Assembly (NCBI RefSeq): GCF_009907385.1
Contig: NZ_JAAATR010000025.1
Location: 1 to 59,011, forward strand
Direction: 5' to 3'
Length of the DNA: 59,011 bases
Source: Atlantibacter hermannii
GTDB taxonomy: Bacteria > Pseudomonadota > Gammaproteobacteria > Enterobacterales > Enterobacteriaceae
The translations under genes were made by a program, and so were the position numbers. The notes beneath the pieces were generated by a model that was not told the DNA's origin, did not search any database, and saw only the letters and a program-made list of their open reading frames with translations. Shown here piece after piece: positions 48,507 through 59,011 of this stretch (position 1 is the stretch's first letter; each line of letters begins with the position of its first letter).

Positions 48507-50405
48507 GTGAGTGATAAAATAAACAGACTGGTTGAAGCGCTTCCCGAGCGCTATCAACCTATTTTCGGGTTCGAGGATTTTACCTCTGAGGCCGAAAGAG
48601 AATCCAGTGATAGATTAGCCATCGTTATGAATATTGCTAATCTGCTGGTAAAGCATTTACAGCGCCCGATTCGGGTGCTTGACCTGGGCTGCGCCCAGGG
48701 TTTCTTTAGTCTGAATCTGGCTGGAATAAGTGAATCAATCGTCGGGATCGATTACTTAGATAAAAACGTTGAATTGTGTACGGGGTTAGCTGAGTTTCAT
48801 AATTTTGAGCATGTCAAATTTTATGAAAATGATATCGCTTCATTTGTTAGTACCCTTGAACCTGATTCTTATGATTTAGTTCTGGGCTTAAATGTTTTCC
48901 ATCATGTCTGCCATGCAATAGGCTATGATGAAACGAAAAGAATTATCAATAAAATAGCGCTAAATTCTAAAGTATTGCTCACAGAACTTGCGTTAAAAGA
49001 AGAACCATTATATTGGGCAGAATCATTACCTGATAATGTTTATTCTAATCTTGATAATATCGCCTATCAATATACGCTTCAGATGTTTGCAACACATTTA
49101 TCGGATGTTGAGCGTCCCTTAATTTTTTCAAGCAACTACCTCTGGTGCGATGGAGTGAATATTGGTGAGTTTACTTCATGGAAAGATGAACCCCATGAAT
49201 ATTCTCATGGATATCATTTGAATAGTAGACGTTATTTCTTTTCAGAGAGCAACGTCATTAAATGTTATTACTTCAATAACGGTCAAAAAGAAAATAATTT
49301 ACAAGAATTTCAAAAAGAATACAGCTATTTCAAATCGGGACATACTTTCCCCAGTTTTATTCCAGCCATTGTGAGTTGTACTCAAAATAAATGGCAAGGC
49401 GTCGTGGTTCTTGAAAAAGTTGAAGGCGAACTGCTTTCCAGCAGAATAGCGTCAGGCGGAGATTTTTCTCATAAGGATATAATTTCTAATTTATTAACAA
49501 ACGTGACCGAATTAGAGAAGAATGGCCTCTATCATACTGACCTTCGCATCTGGAATATTTTCCTTGCTAACGATACGCAACTGAATTTCATTGATATTGG
49601 ATCGATCACGACTGATATCCGTACAACGAGTTGGCCTTTTAACGTTTTTGTCGATTTTATAATTCTTGTTCAGGATGTCATTAAAGCGCATTCTGACGAA
49701 ATTACTGCGGTTCGTTATCCATTCTTACAAGACACCTGGTATGATGAATCTCAGGTAAAAGTATGGATTTCTTTAATTTGGAGTACGCCGCACACAAGCT
49801 GGAACTTCAAATTATTCCTTGATTTATGGAATAAAGCCGAACAGCTTAGCGATTCGAGTAATATTGATATGCATCCAGTTAATATCAAATACTGGATGAA
49901 GCTGATTGAAACCTTTTTAGTTTTCAATCCGCGCGAAGAAAAATTCATAAATTCTCTGTTTCAGAAAAATTTCTTTGATTTTCATTACCAATTGTCAGGG
50001 CAGGTTGAAAAAACATCTAATTTTATTTATTCCCTTGATGCTAAAGTCAAACAATTTGAATCAGAGAATTCACAAAACTTGTCTTCTATCGAAGATAAAC
50101 TGAGTCAATTGTATAAAGAATATCATGATACAGTGGGTTATCTTGATAAAAGGATTGATCAACTAAATGAGGGGAATGGTTTCTCGGTTGCCACTATCGA
50201 TGATAAATTAAATACTTTCGATAATAAGTTTAATTCTTTTTCTGATGCTTATAATATTAGTTCAGAAAATAACCGAAAAGAGCTTACGGAAAAAATAGTG
50301 ATGCTGGAACAGCAGTGCAACCTGTTAACAAAACAGATTGAAATTATTAATACAAAAAAACCATCTTTATTACAAAGAATAATTGACAAGTTATTACCAA
50401 AATAA
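48507..50405 (+). CDS. wbdD: WbdD-like O-antigen chain terminator: methyltransferase, kinase and coiled coil
   Basis: Predicted to cap the growing O-polysaccharide by phosphorylation and methylation and so set chain length. The GTG at 48507 aligns with the WbdD N-terminus and gives 632 residues; an ATG at 48480 inside wzt would add nine. The SAM methyltransferase has DLGCAQG at 59-65 and IVGIDYLDKN. The kinase has a VIK-type lysine (K252), hinge VVVLEKVEG, catalytic D345 in HTDLRIWN, and metal-binding D363 in IDIGS. From about 500 to 615 is a heptad-rich coiled coil, the likely molecular ruler, then a short amphipathic tail (LLQRIIDKLLPK) suited to membrane contact. E. coli O9a WbdD is longer at its C-terminus. 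Assigned by family pattern; the sugar it caps is inferred. Confidence 0.85.
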   Translation: MSDKINRLVEALPERYQPIFGFEDFTSEAERESSDRLAIVMNIANLLVKHLQRPIRVLDLGCAQGFFSLNLAGISESIVGIDYLDKNVELCTGLAEFHNFEHVKFYENDIASFVSTLEPDSYDLVLGLNVFHHVCHAIGYDETKRIINKIALNSKVLLTELALKEEPLYWAESLPDNVYSNLDNIAYQYTLQMFATHLSDVERPLIFSSNYLWCDGVNIGEFTSWKDEPHEYSHGYHLNSRRYFFSESNVIKCYYFNNGQKENNLQEFQKEYSYFKSGHTFPSFIPAIVSCTQNKWQGVVVLEKVEGELLSSRIASGGDFSHKDIISNLLTNVTELEKNGLYHTDLRIWNIFLANDTQLNFIDIGSITTDIRTTSWPFNVFVDFIILVQDVIKAHSDEITAVRYPFLQDTWYDESQVKVWISLIWSTPHTSWNFKLFLDLWNKAEQLSDSSNIDMHPVNIKYWMKLIETFLVFNPREEKFINSLFQKNFFDFHYQLSGQVEKTSNFIYSLDAKVKQFESENSQNLSSIEDKLSQLYKEYHDTVGYLDKRIDQLNEGNGFSVATIDDKLNTFDNKFNSFSDAYNISSENNRKELTEKIVMLEQQCNLLTKQIEIINTKKPSLLQRIIDKLLPK

Positions 50406-50431
50406 AAATTACCGTATAAAGGAGTCGGGTT

Positions 50432-51807
50432 TTGTTTAGAAGAATTGAGATGTTCGGCTTTAAGGTGCTGCGTTATTTCTTTCCAAAGGCAGCAAGTGTG
50501 ATACGTGCCATTTATGCGCATCAGACGACTGCTGTTCATACCACTCAAGAGCCTCTAGTCCATAGCAGTGCAATGAATATTATGGAGCTGGTGAGCTACC
50601 ATAATATTTTAAATGCGGTTGATAAAAAGACCCAACGAATTGCTGTTATTTCACCAATGCCTCCTGCACAAACGGGCATTGCAGATTACACATTAATCTC
50701 GTTTGTTAATAATAATATTGAAACACATTTTTATGGTGATTATCCTGATATTGATGTGATGCTTGAACACAAAAAAGCATTAAGTCAGGATAATCCATCC
50801 CAATTTTTTGCTGTTGATACGTATGTCAACGCAGCCAAAATGGTTGATTATTCCTTAGAGGTTTTTGTATTAGGGAATTCAGATCATAACCTTAAAATGG
50901 CTGTGTCGTTATTAACGACAAAAAAAACCTCAGCACCACGTGCATTATATCTTCACGACCTTTGTTTATTTAATCTCTTATTCCTTGTTTGTATCGAATT
51001 GAATTTGAGTTATGTGCAAGTTCTTCGGGATGCTTATGCGCATAAAGATCCAGAGCTTTTAAATGACAAAAATGTCTTTGATATCCATCATTTAATAGAT
51101 AATGGTATTTATGCATTAAAACCTTTCGTTGATCGCGGGTTGGTTGATGAGATGTGGGTTAACTCCTCAGCGGCGCGTCAGTTAGCTGAAACCGACCTCG
51201 GATCTGTGACCCCGATCGTTATTAAAGAAACTTTTTTGCCTGTTCCAACTATTAAACTTGAACGTAGTAATGATCTTGACGAAGATTACATTCGTATTGG
51301 TTCATTTGGTCTTCCTAACGCAGGTAAAGATACGCCAAAGATCATTAAAGCGGTTCAAAAATTAGTCGATAAGGGTATAAAAATAAAGTTAATCATTGCA
51401 GGCTACCTTGCAGAGGATTTCTTTAAAAATAACTACAGCTCAGTGCCTGACTTTATTGAGATTCATGATTCGCCAGATGAAGATGAACTGTTTCGTCTAA
51501 TGGCAAGTATTGATTTAGCTCTCCAGCTTCGTAAAAAAAGTCTTGGTGAAAGCTCTGGTGTCGTGCCGCAACTTTTAACATTAAAGAAAAATGTTATTGT
51601 CACCAGAATTGGATCTTTCGTGGATTACGGTGAAGCGGTTCGCATGGTAGAGGATTCCCTCACTGCAGATGAATTAGCTTCAGTCATTAACGATGAGTTA
51701 CTACATATTGGTGGGCGCACCGCTGATATTGATAATTATCTCAATACGCATGGCGTACAAGATTTTATCAACTTTGTCAATGGCTGCATCCCTCACGGGA
51801 TTAAAAA

Positions 51808-51811
<4 letters not shown>
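50432..51811 (+). CDS. Glycosyltransferase family 4, probable rhamnosyl/mannosyltransferase
   Basis: Cytoplasmic GT-B glycosyltransferase, 459 residues. It appears to start at a TTG (50432) seven bases after a strong AAAGGAG; an ATG six codons later has a poorer site. A basic amphipathic N-terminus (FGFKVLRYFFPKAASVIR) may dock to the membrane. ISPMPPAQTGIADYTL (about 70-85) is the acceptor-domain glycine loop; IRIGSFGLPNAGKDTPKII and KKSLGESSGVVPQLLTLKKNVIVT form the donor site. Length and context recall WbpX of the Pseudomonas D-rhamnan cluster. Linkage cannot be stated. It overlaps the next gene by four bases. Confidence 0.8.
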
Positions 51812-53647
<1,836 letters not shown>

Positions 53648-53648
<1 letters not shown>

Positions 53649-54544
53649 TGACAGGCACCGGCAAACGAGCCCTGGTAACAGGCATCAATGGGTTTACCGG
53701 TCGCTATGTGGCAGCGGAACTTTCCGCTGCCGGATATCGTGTTTACGGCCTGGGCTCAGCCCCTTCAGATGAAGCTGACTATTTTCATGTCGATTTGCTT
53801 GATACCGTTCAGCTCTCGGATGTTGTCAAAAATATAAAGCCTGATGTCGCTATCCATTTAGCCGCCATTGCGTTTGTGGGTCATGGCGACGCGAAAGCGT
53901 TTTACGATGTGAATATCGTCGGAACTCGCAATCTATTGCAGGCGCTCTATGATAGCAGTCATCCCATGGATGCAGTCTTACTGGCCAGCAGCGCTAACAT
54001 TTATGGCAACAGTACTGAGGGCCAGCTAGCTGAAACGACGCCTGCCAACCCGGCTAATGACTACGCTGTCAGTAAGCTGGCAATGGAATATATGGCGAAG
54101 ATCTGGTTGGATAAATTACCCATATTTATTACTCGACCATTCAATTATACCGGCGTGGGTCAGGCGGATAATTTCTTATTGCCAAAAATCGTTAAGCACT
54201 TTAAAGAAAAATCACCTACGATTGAACTGGGTAATATCGACGTATGGCGTGATTTTACAGATGTAAGAGCATTGAGCAAGGCATATGTGGAACTGGTTAA
54301 AGCACAACCACGTGGTGAAATCGTAAATATATGCTCTGGTAGAACCTACTCGTTAAGAAAAGTGGTAGAGCTGTGTGAAAAAATCACAGGTCACCATCTT
54401 GAAATTAAAGTTAATCCGGCTTTTGTGCGTGCAAATGAAGTGAAAACACTGTGCGGTAATCCAGAGAAATTACGCGCGCTCATACCTGACTGGGAAGTAC
54501 CTGCCCTGGAAGAAACGCTGCGCTGGATGTTGGAAAACGAATGA
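53648..54544 (+). CDS. rmd: GDP-6-deoxy-D-mannose reductase Rmd (GDP-D-rhamnose synthesis)
   Basis: Reduces GDP-4-keto-6-deoxy-D-mannose to GDP-D-rhamnose with NAD(P)H. The 298 residues form an extended short-chain dehydrogenase with GINGFTG (12-18) and the catalytic Y139-x3-K143 in NDYAVSKLAMEY, preceded by SSANIYG. Pairing with gmd makes D-rhamnose the best-supported sugar of this O antigen. An alternative 4-keto reductase giving another 6-deoxyhexose is less likely given the resemblance to Rmd. Overlaps the next gene by four bases. Confidence 0.92.
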
Positions 54545-55677
54545 AAGTCATATTTGGTACCGACTCGATAAAATATCCCTTAACGGGTATTGGTCGGTAT
54601 GCTTATGAGTTAGCAAAATGTTTATCAAAAAGCTCAGAGATCTCTGAGCTTTTGTTTCTTAAAGGGCGCACATTATCCAGCCAACTACCAGAGGTAGTAG
54701 AAAACAAAACTACTGCTCATGGGTTGACTCAGCGATTACGTAAAAACCCGCTTGCCGCTGAAATCTATCGCCTGACTGCTCCCTGGCTAAAAACGCAGGT
54801 TCTTCGTCATCATAAAGATGCAATCTATCACGGCCCTAATTTTTATTTACCGCCTCATGTTGAGCGCTGTGTCGTTACCTTTCATGATCTTTCGGTGTTT
54901 ACCTGGCCACAATGCCATCCTGTAGAGCGCGTTAAGTTTATGCAAAAAGAGTTAATGCAGACGCTTAAGCGAGCACAAATTTTTATTACCGACTCCGAAT
55001 TTACGCGTCGTGAACTGATTGAATATTTTAATCTCCCGGAAAATAAAGTTTATACGGCGAGTCTTGCCAGCAGCGGTGAGTTTTATCCTGCCGGGGCACA
55101 AGAGGTCGCGCCTGTACTCCAAAAATATAAGCTAAGCGCCTCTCAATATTGTTTATTTACCGGATCTATAGAACCTCGAAAGAATTTAACAACGCTTCTC
55201 GATGCCTATCAAATGCTGCCTCTGGAAATCAGGCAACGCATTCCCCTCGTGATCAGCGGTTTTAAAGGATGGGGTAGCGAAGAATTGCACCATCGTTTTG
55301 AACGTGGTGAACGAGAAGGGTGGTTGCGTTATCTTGGCTATACCCCTTCTTCCGATTTACCCTCGCTTTTTGCCGGTGCTAAAAGTTTTCTCTTCCCTTC
55401 ACTTTATGAAGGTTTTGGCTTGCCGGTTCTGGAGGCAATGGCCTCCGGTGTTCCTGTCGTATGTTCAACAAGTTCTTCTTTGCCCGAGGTCGTAGGTGAA
55501 TGTGCATTAACGTGTGAAGCCATGGATGTTGATACTTTGAGTCGGCTGATGCTCAAAAGTATCGATGACGATGTATGGCGTGAACAAGCTCGTGTTAAAG
55601 GACTACAGCGCGCCTCAACGTTCTCCTGGCAGCGTTGCGCACAAGAGACAATTATTGCCTACAAGCAGGTATATTAA
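54541..55677 (+). CDS. WbdB-like glycosyltransferase (GT4)
   Basis: GT-B family 4 enzyme of 378 residues, length and sequence features like WbdB of the E. coli O9 mannan cluster and WbpY of the Pseudomonas D-rhamnan cluster. VIFGTDSIKYPLTGIGRYAYEL opens the acceptor domain (split around residues 3-24); ITDSEFTRREL and LFTGSIEPRKNLTTLL follow; the donor site is PSLYEGFGLPVLEAMASGVPVV, with the E-x7-E pair. Probably transfers D-rhamnose (or the primer mannose) early in chain growth. The exact linkage cannot be told from sequence. Confidence 0.85.
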   Translation: MKVIFGTDSIKYPLTGIGRYAYELAKCLSKSSEISELLFLKGRTLSSQLPEVVENKTTAHGLTQRLRKNPLAAEIYRLTAPWLKTQVLRHHKDAIYHGPNFYLPPHVERCVVTFHDLSVFTWPQCHPVERVKFMQKELMQTLKRAQIFITDSEFTRRELIEYFNLPENKVYTASLASSGEFYPAGAQEVAPVLQKYKLSASQYCLFTGSIEPRKNLTTLLDAYQMLPLEIRQRIPLVISGFKGWGSEELHHRFERGEREGWLRYLGYTPSSDLPSLFAGAKSFLFPSLYEGFGLPVLEAMASGVPVVCSTSSSLPEVVGECALTCEAMDVDTLSRLMLKSIDDDVWREQARVKGLQRASTFSWQRCAQETIIAYKQVY

Positions 55678-55681
55678 TTTC

Positions 55682-56815
55682 ATGCTGAAAGTTCTTCATT
55701 TATATAAAACCTATTATCCCGATTCTTTTGGCGGCATTGAGCAGGTTATTTTTCAGCTTAGTGAAGCCGGCTCAAAGTATGGTATTGCTTCTACCACCCT
55801 TTCTTTAAGCAAACGTGGCAATATTGATAATGAAAAAATAGGAAACCATTGCGCTAATTATGCCGCGACGAGTTTTGAAATGGCTTCCACGCCTTTCTCG
55901 CTAAGCGCAATCAAACGTTTTAAGCAACTGGCAAAGCAGGCTGATATTATTCATTATCATTTTCCTTACCCTTTTATGGATTTACTCCATTTTATGGTAG
56001 GGATCAAAAAGCCCTGCATAGTTTCCTATCACTCGGATATTGTTAAGCAAAAACTTGCTCTACGAGTATACGCTCCGCTCATGCACCGCTTTCTCAACGC
56101 GGTTGATTGTATTGTCGCAGCGTCACCTAATTATGTTCAGTCTAGTCCGATTTTGCAAAGATACAGCCAAAAGGTCAAAGTCATACCTTATGGTTTAGAT
56201 AAGTCTTCATATCCGGTGGCTGATAAAGAGCATTTAGAATACTGGCGGAATCGGGTGGGTGAACGCTTTTTCCTGTTTATTGGTGCATTCCGTTATTATA
56301 AAGGGTTACAGTTCCTCATTCAGTCTTTAAAAGAACTCGATTATCCATTGGTTATCATTGGTAGCGGCCCGATAGAAAATGAACTTAAAAACCTGGCAAA
56401 GGTTAATAAATTAAAAAATGTGCATTTCGTTGGTGCTTTGCCAGATGCCGACAAAGCTGCTTTGCTTGAACTGTGCTATAGCGTTGTGTTTCCGTCACAT
56501 TTACGCTCTGAAGCGTTTGGGATTACGCTTCTTGAAGGCGCAATGTATGGTAAGCCGCTGATCTCATGCGAAATTGGTACTGGAACCAGTTTTATCAACA
56601 TCCATAATGAAACGGGTATTGTTGTCAAGCCAGCTAATGTGTCTGCATTATCAAATGCGATGACCCTTCTCTGGGAAAACCCGGAACAGGCAAAGATTTT
56701 TGGCAAGAATGCCAAAGAACGCTTTGATAAAATTTTTACTTCGACCTGCATGACTGAGAGTTATAAGGAAATTTATAATGAGCTGGTAGAAAAAACTACT
56801 GCTAATAATATTTAA
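55682..56815 (+). CDS. WbdC/WbpZ-like glycosyltransferase (GT4)
   Basis: GT-B family 4 enzyme. The ATG at 55682 (MLKVLHLYKTYYPDSFGGIE), four bases after the preceding stop, is the natural start and gives 377 residues; an in-frame ATG 117 bases earlier lies inside the upstream gene. The glycine loop FGGIEQ and the donor motif SHLRSEAFGITLLEGAMYGKPLI (split at about 275-297, with E-x7-E) are clear. It resembles WbdC/WbpZ, which add the first residue to GlcNAc-diphospho-undecaprenol, so it may begin the chain. Confidence 0.85.
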   Translation: MLKVLHLYKTYYPDSFGGIEQVIFQLSEAGSKYGIASTTLSLSKRGNIDNEKIGNHCANYAATSFEMASTPFSLSAIKRFKQLAKQADIIHYHFPYPFMDLLHFMVGIKKPCIVSYHSDIVKQKLALRVYAPLMHRFLNAVDCIVAASPNYVQSSPILQRYSQKVKVIPYGLDKSSYPVADKEHLEYWRNRVGERFFLFIGAFRYYKGLQFLIQSLKELDYPLVIIGSGPIENELKNLAKVNKLKNVHFVGALPDADKAALLELCYSVVFPSHLRSEAFGITLLEGAMYGKPLISCEIGTGTSFINIHNETGIVVKPANVSALSNAMTLLWENPEQAKIFGKNAKERFDKIFTSTCMTESYKEIYNELVEKTTANNI

Positions 56816-56880
56816 GAAATTAAAACCGTTAGCAATTTTATCTTCTTTTCGTGTTTAAAAGTTATTTTAATGGATTACAT

Positions 56881-58839
56881 ATGAAACGTATCAAATTATC
56901 ATATGATTTCGCATTCATTGTGCTTGCGTTTATTAGTTTGGCTTTTTTTGTAGTTTCCCGGGGGCAGGATGTTAATTTTGACTTGCTGAACTACCATTAT
57001 TTTACCGGTTATGCCTATCTCCATGGCAGGACGGGCGATGTTGCTCCGGCGTTTATACAAAGTTTCATGCATCCTGGTTTTAACGTTATTTCATATTTGG
57101 CTGATACCTATCTTTCTTTTCCCTATAATGCTTTATCGTTATACACGTTACAATTCTTAAGCGTATTCGCCGTCGTGCTTATTTCAAGACAGTTAGCCAT
57201 TTATCTTAATCTTGAATTGAGTAATTATAGCCGATATATTGCACTTTTATTGTGTGTATTATCACCTCAGTGGATAAGTGAGCTTGGCACTTCGTTTTTT
57301 TCTTCCAGCAGTGCAGTTTTAGTTCTTTTTGCTCTGTATTTGATACTGAAGAATAGTATTAACCCTGGTCTGAATTGGTTTATAGCAGGGGTTTTGCTTG
57401 GCCTGGCATTTGGTCTCAAATTAACCAATGCGTTATTTGTGGTGGCGTCAATCATCAGTCTGTTGGTAATTATTATACATGGTAAAAAGTGGTCTTTATT
57501 TAAAGCGTTCTGCCTTTTTGCCGTAGGCGGCATAATTGGTTTTGGTTTGACGGCGAGTTGGTATTATCATGTCTGGCTTGAATGGGGAAATCCATTTTTC
57601 CCTGTTTATAATGATATCTTTAAGTCCTCCTATTTCCCGAGCGTGAGTTGGAAAGATCAGGAATGGCCTTATCATTTTAAAAGTTTATATGAGTTCTTTT
57701 CATTCTTTTACCTGTCTGCTATTGGTACAAAAGTCAGCTCAGAAACCTTTTACGCCGATCCACGATATCTCATTTCGGGTATCCTTTTTTTAGCGTTATT
57801 AGTGACGCGTAAATTTAAAAATATTAATTCCTACTTGCTTGCCTTTATTAGCTTTGTTGTGGTAAGTGTCATCCTGTGGGCTATTATGTTTGCCTATGTG
57901 CGTTATCTTATCCCTACAGAATTAGTATTGGGTTTATTCATATGGGTTGCCATTTGCTTACTTTTCGCCAGTCGCGGTGATTTTTATAAAATTATTATTC
58001 TGGCTTGCGCTGGCTATTCCATTTCGACCATAAAAGTTCCTGAATGGGGACATATCCAGTTACCAGAAAATCATACCGGACCCTTTGGTGTCACTATTCC
58101 TGAAGCATTCACGACCCCTGCGCAGTATGTTCATCCGGGGAAAGTGATGTCATTTTTATTACCTTACTTACATCCTGACAGCATTTTTTATGGCTTAACT
58201 GTTTCTTCAGAAGTTGATAAACTTATTAAAGAGAAGATCGCACAGCATCCAGACCTGCCGCTGCGGGTAGTATTTAATTCTTATATGACTCAGGATGTTG
58301 ACTGGATTAGAAACATTAACCCTTTCAGCGATAAGTCCTGGCTGCAGTGTGAAAATTTTGGCACCTATATTGGTGTGTTCACCATGTGTGAATTCCAGAA
58401 AAAACCATTAGCAAGCTCAGGCGATAATCAGATTGCGTCACATATCGTTGACAAAGATATTCAAAAAGGCTTTCTGAATGTTAAGGGGCTGGGTGGTTTA
58501 GAATCCCTGGGACGATGGAGCGATAATAATAAAGTTATCTGGAGATTTACTAATTGTCTGCCTGAAGGCAAGGTTAAAGTTAAATTGAACGCGGCTGCTT
58601 TCCAGTCGATGTTAGGTAAATCATTCATCGCTACCGTTGGCGGTCAGTCTGTTCCATTTGAATTAACTAATGAGCTGGGCGAAAAAGAAATTATTTTCGA
58701 TGTCACTCAAGCTTGCGCCGACACATTAATGATAGATATTCCTGAGGTAAATTCTCCTTTCAATTTAGGTATTGCTAACGATCAACGCCCATTAGGGATT
58801 TTTGTTAAAGATCTCAATGTTAGTACCGTCACGCAATAG
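56881..58839 (+). CDS. Large membrane glycosyltransferase, GT-C type, with C-terminal periplasmic domain
   Basis: A 652-residue polytopic membrane protein. The ATG at 56881 has a TGGA ribosome site; a GTG at 56851 has none. The first loop after membrane segment 1 contains the acidic GQDVNFDLLNYHYF (about 32-45), the position of the catalytic Asp in GT-C enzymes. About ten to eleven membrane segments run to residue 390. A soluble, presumably periplasmic part follows, whose last 120 residues (GLESLGRWSDNNKVIWRF onwards) look like a beta-sandwich domain also seen in other polysaccharide-modifying enzymes. I infer a lipid-linked-sugar transferase adding side branches after export. No Und-P-sugar synthase lies beside it. 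Wzy-like or acyltransferase roles look less likely. Confidence 0.65.
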   Translation: MKRIKLSYDFAFIVLAFISLAFFVVSRGQDVNFDLLNYHYFTGYAYLHGRTGDVAPAFIQSFMHPGFNVISYLADTYLSFPYNALSLYTLQFLSVFAVVLISRQLAIYLNLELSNYSRYIALLLCVLSPQWISELGTSFFSSSSAVLVLFALYLILKNSINPGLNWFIAGVLLGLAFGLKLTNALFVVASIISLLVIIIHGKKWSLFKAFCLFAVGGIIGFGLTASWYYHVWLEWGNPFFPVYNDIFKSSYFPSVSWKDQEWPYHFKSLYEFFSFFYLSAIGTKVSSETFYADPRYLISGILFLALLVTRKFKNINSYLLAFISFVVVSVILWAIMFAYVRYLIPTELVLGLFIWVAICLLFASRGDFYKIIILACAGYSISTIKVPEWGHIQLPENHTGPFGVTIPEAFTTPAQYVHPGKVMSFLLPYLHPDSIFYGLTVSSEVDKLIKEKIAQHPDLPLRVVFNSYMTQDVDWIRNINPFSDKSWLQCENFGTYIGVFTMCEFQKKPLASSGDNQIASHIVDKDIQKGFLNVKGLGGLESLGRWSDNNKVIWRFTNCLPEGKVKVKLNAAAFQSMLGKSFIATVGGQSVPFELTNELGEKEIIFDVTQACADTLMIDIPEVNSPFNLGIANDQRPLGIFVKDLNVSTVTQ

Positions 58840-58846
58840 TATTTTT

Positions 58847-58885
58847 CGGCAATACAGAGAGAATTTTTTCTGTATTGCCGGTTTT
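58847..58885 (+). terminator. Terminator of the O-antigen operon
   Basis: A perfect 12-bp stem, CGGCAATACAGA (58847-58858) with TCTGTATTGCCG (58869-58880), followed by GTTTTTG, eight bases after the last stop codon. The remaining 126 bases to the window end are very AT-rich with no gene seen, probably the promoter region of the next gene. Confidence 0.93.
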
Positions 58886-59011
58886 TGAAATATCAATACG
58901 GGATAGGTTTCATTGTTTAAAGTAAATTAATTAAAGTGGTGCGTCGCTTTTCGGTGCATCTCTTTAAGTAAATAGCATGATAATATAATGTAAATATTTT
59001 ATTTACTATTG

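Noticed and set aside
55565-55681. Upstream extension of the WbdC-like glycosyltransferase
   Set aside because: It overlaps the 3' end of the preceding glycosyltransferase out of frame; the ATG at 55682 begins the conserved N-terminal strand.

Overview
The window is a chromosomal segment of an enteric bacterium (Enterobacteriaceae). Nearly every gene in the first 42 kb has a recognisable Escherichia coli counterpart in conserved local order, at the moderately high GC typical of Enterobacter/Kosakonia/Klebsiella-like genera. It is not E. coli or Salmonella, because gene order differs at several points. I cannot fix the genus from the sequence alone. I see no rRNA, tRNA, CRISPR array or prophage.

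Region 1 (1-18.6 kb) matches the E. coli 18-minute region: adeQ, two small DUF1471 proteins (ybiJ, mcbA), rlmF, the mechanosensitive channel gene ybiO, the glutamine transporter glnHPQ with NtrC and sigma-54 sites, dps, rhtA, ompX, opgE, the manganese pair mntS/mntR with tandem operators, ybiR, an IS200-type insertion, ldtB and ybiT.

Region 2 (18.6-43.2 kb) follows after only 40 bp and matches the E. coli 46-minute region: yegH, then a divergent long leader with an RcsAB-like box and a JUMPstart/ops element, then the full colanic acid operon from wza to wcaM, then galF. The ybiT-yegH junction is what one inversion across the replication terminus would produce. The colanic acid operon lacks manB (cpsG); a short spacer with a strong hairpin stands in its place between manC and wcaJ.

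Region 3 (43.2-58.9 kb) is a lower-GC O-antigen cluster behind a second JUMPstart/ops element: manC, manB, wzm, wzt, a WbdD-like methyltransferase-kinase with coiled coil, a GT4 glycosyltransferase, a WcbI-like protein, gmd, rmd, two WbdB/WbdC-like glycosyltransferases and a large GT-C-like membrane protein, closed by a strong terminator. gmd plus rmd gives GDP-D-rhamnose; wzm/wzt plus the WbdD-like protein gives export of a capped chain. The likely product is a D-rhamnose-containing O-polysaccharide, perhaps decorated by the WcbI-like and GT-C proteins.

The two polysaccharide systems meet at GDP-mannose. Both have their own manC and gmd, but only one manB is visible, in the O-antigen operon. 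Fcl (L-fucose for colanic acid) and Rmd (D-rhamnose for O antigen) draw on the same 4-keto intermediate. Both operons carry an RfaH recruitment element.
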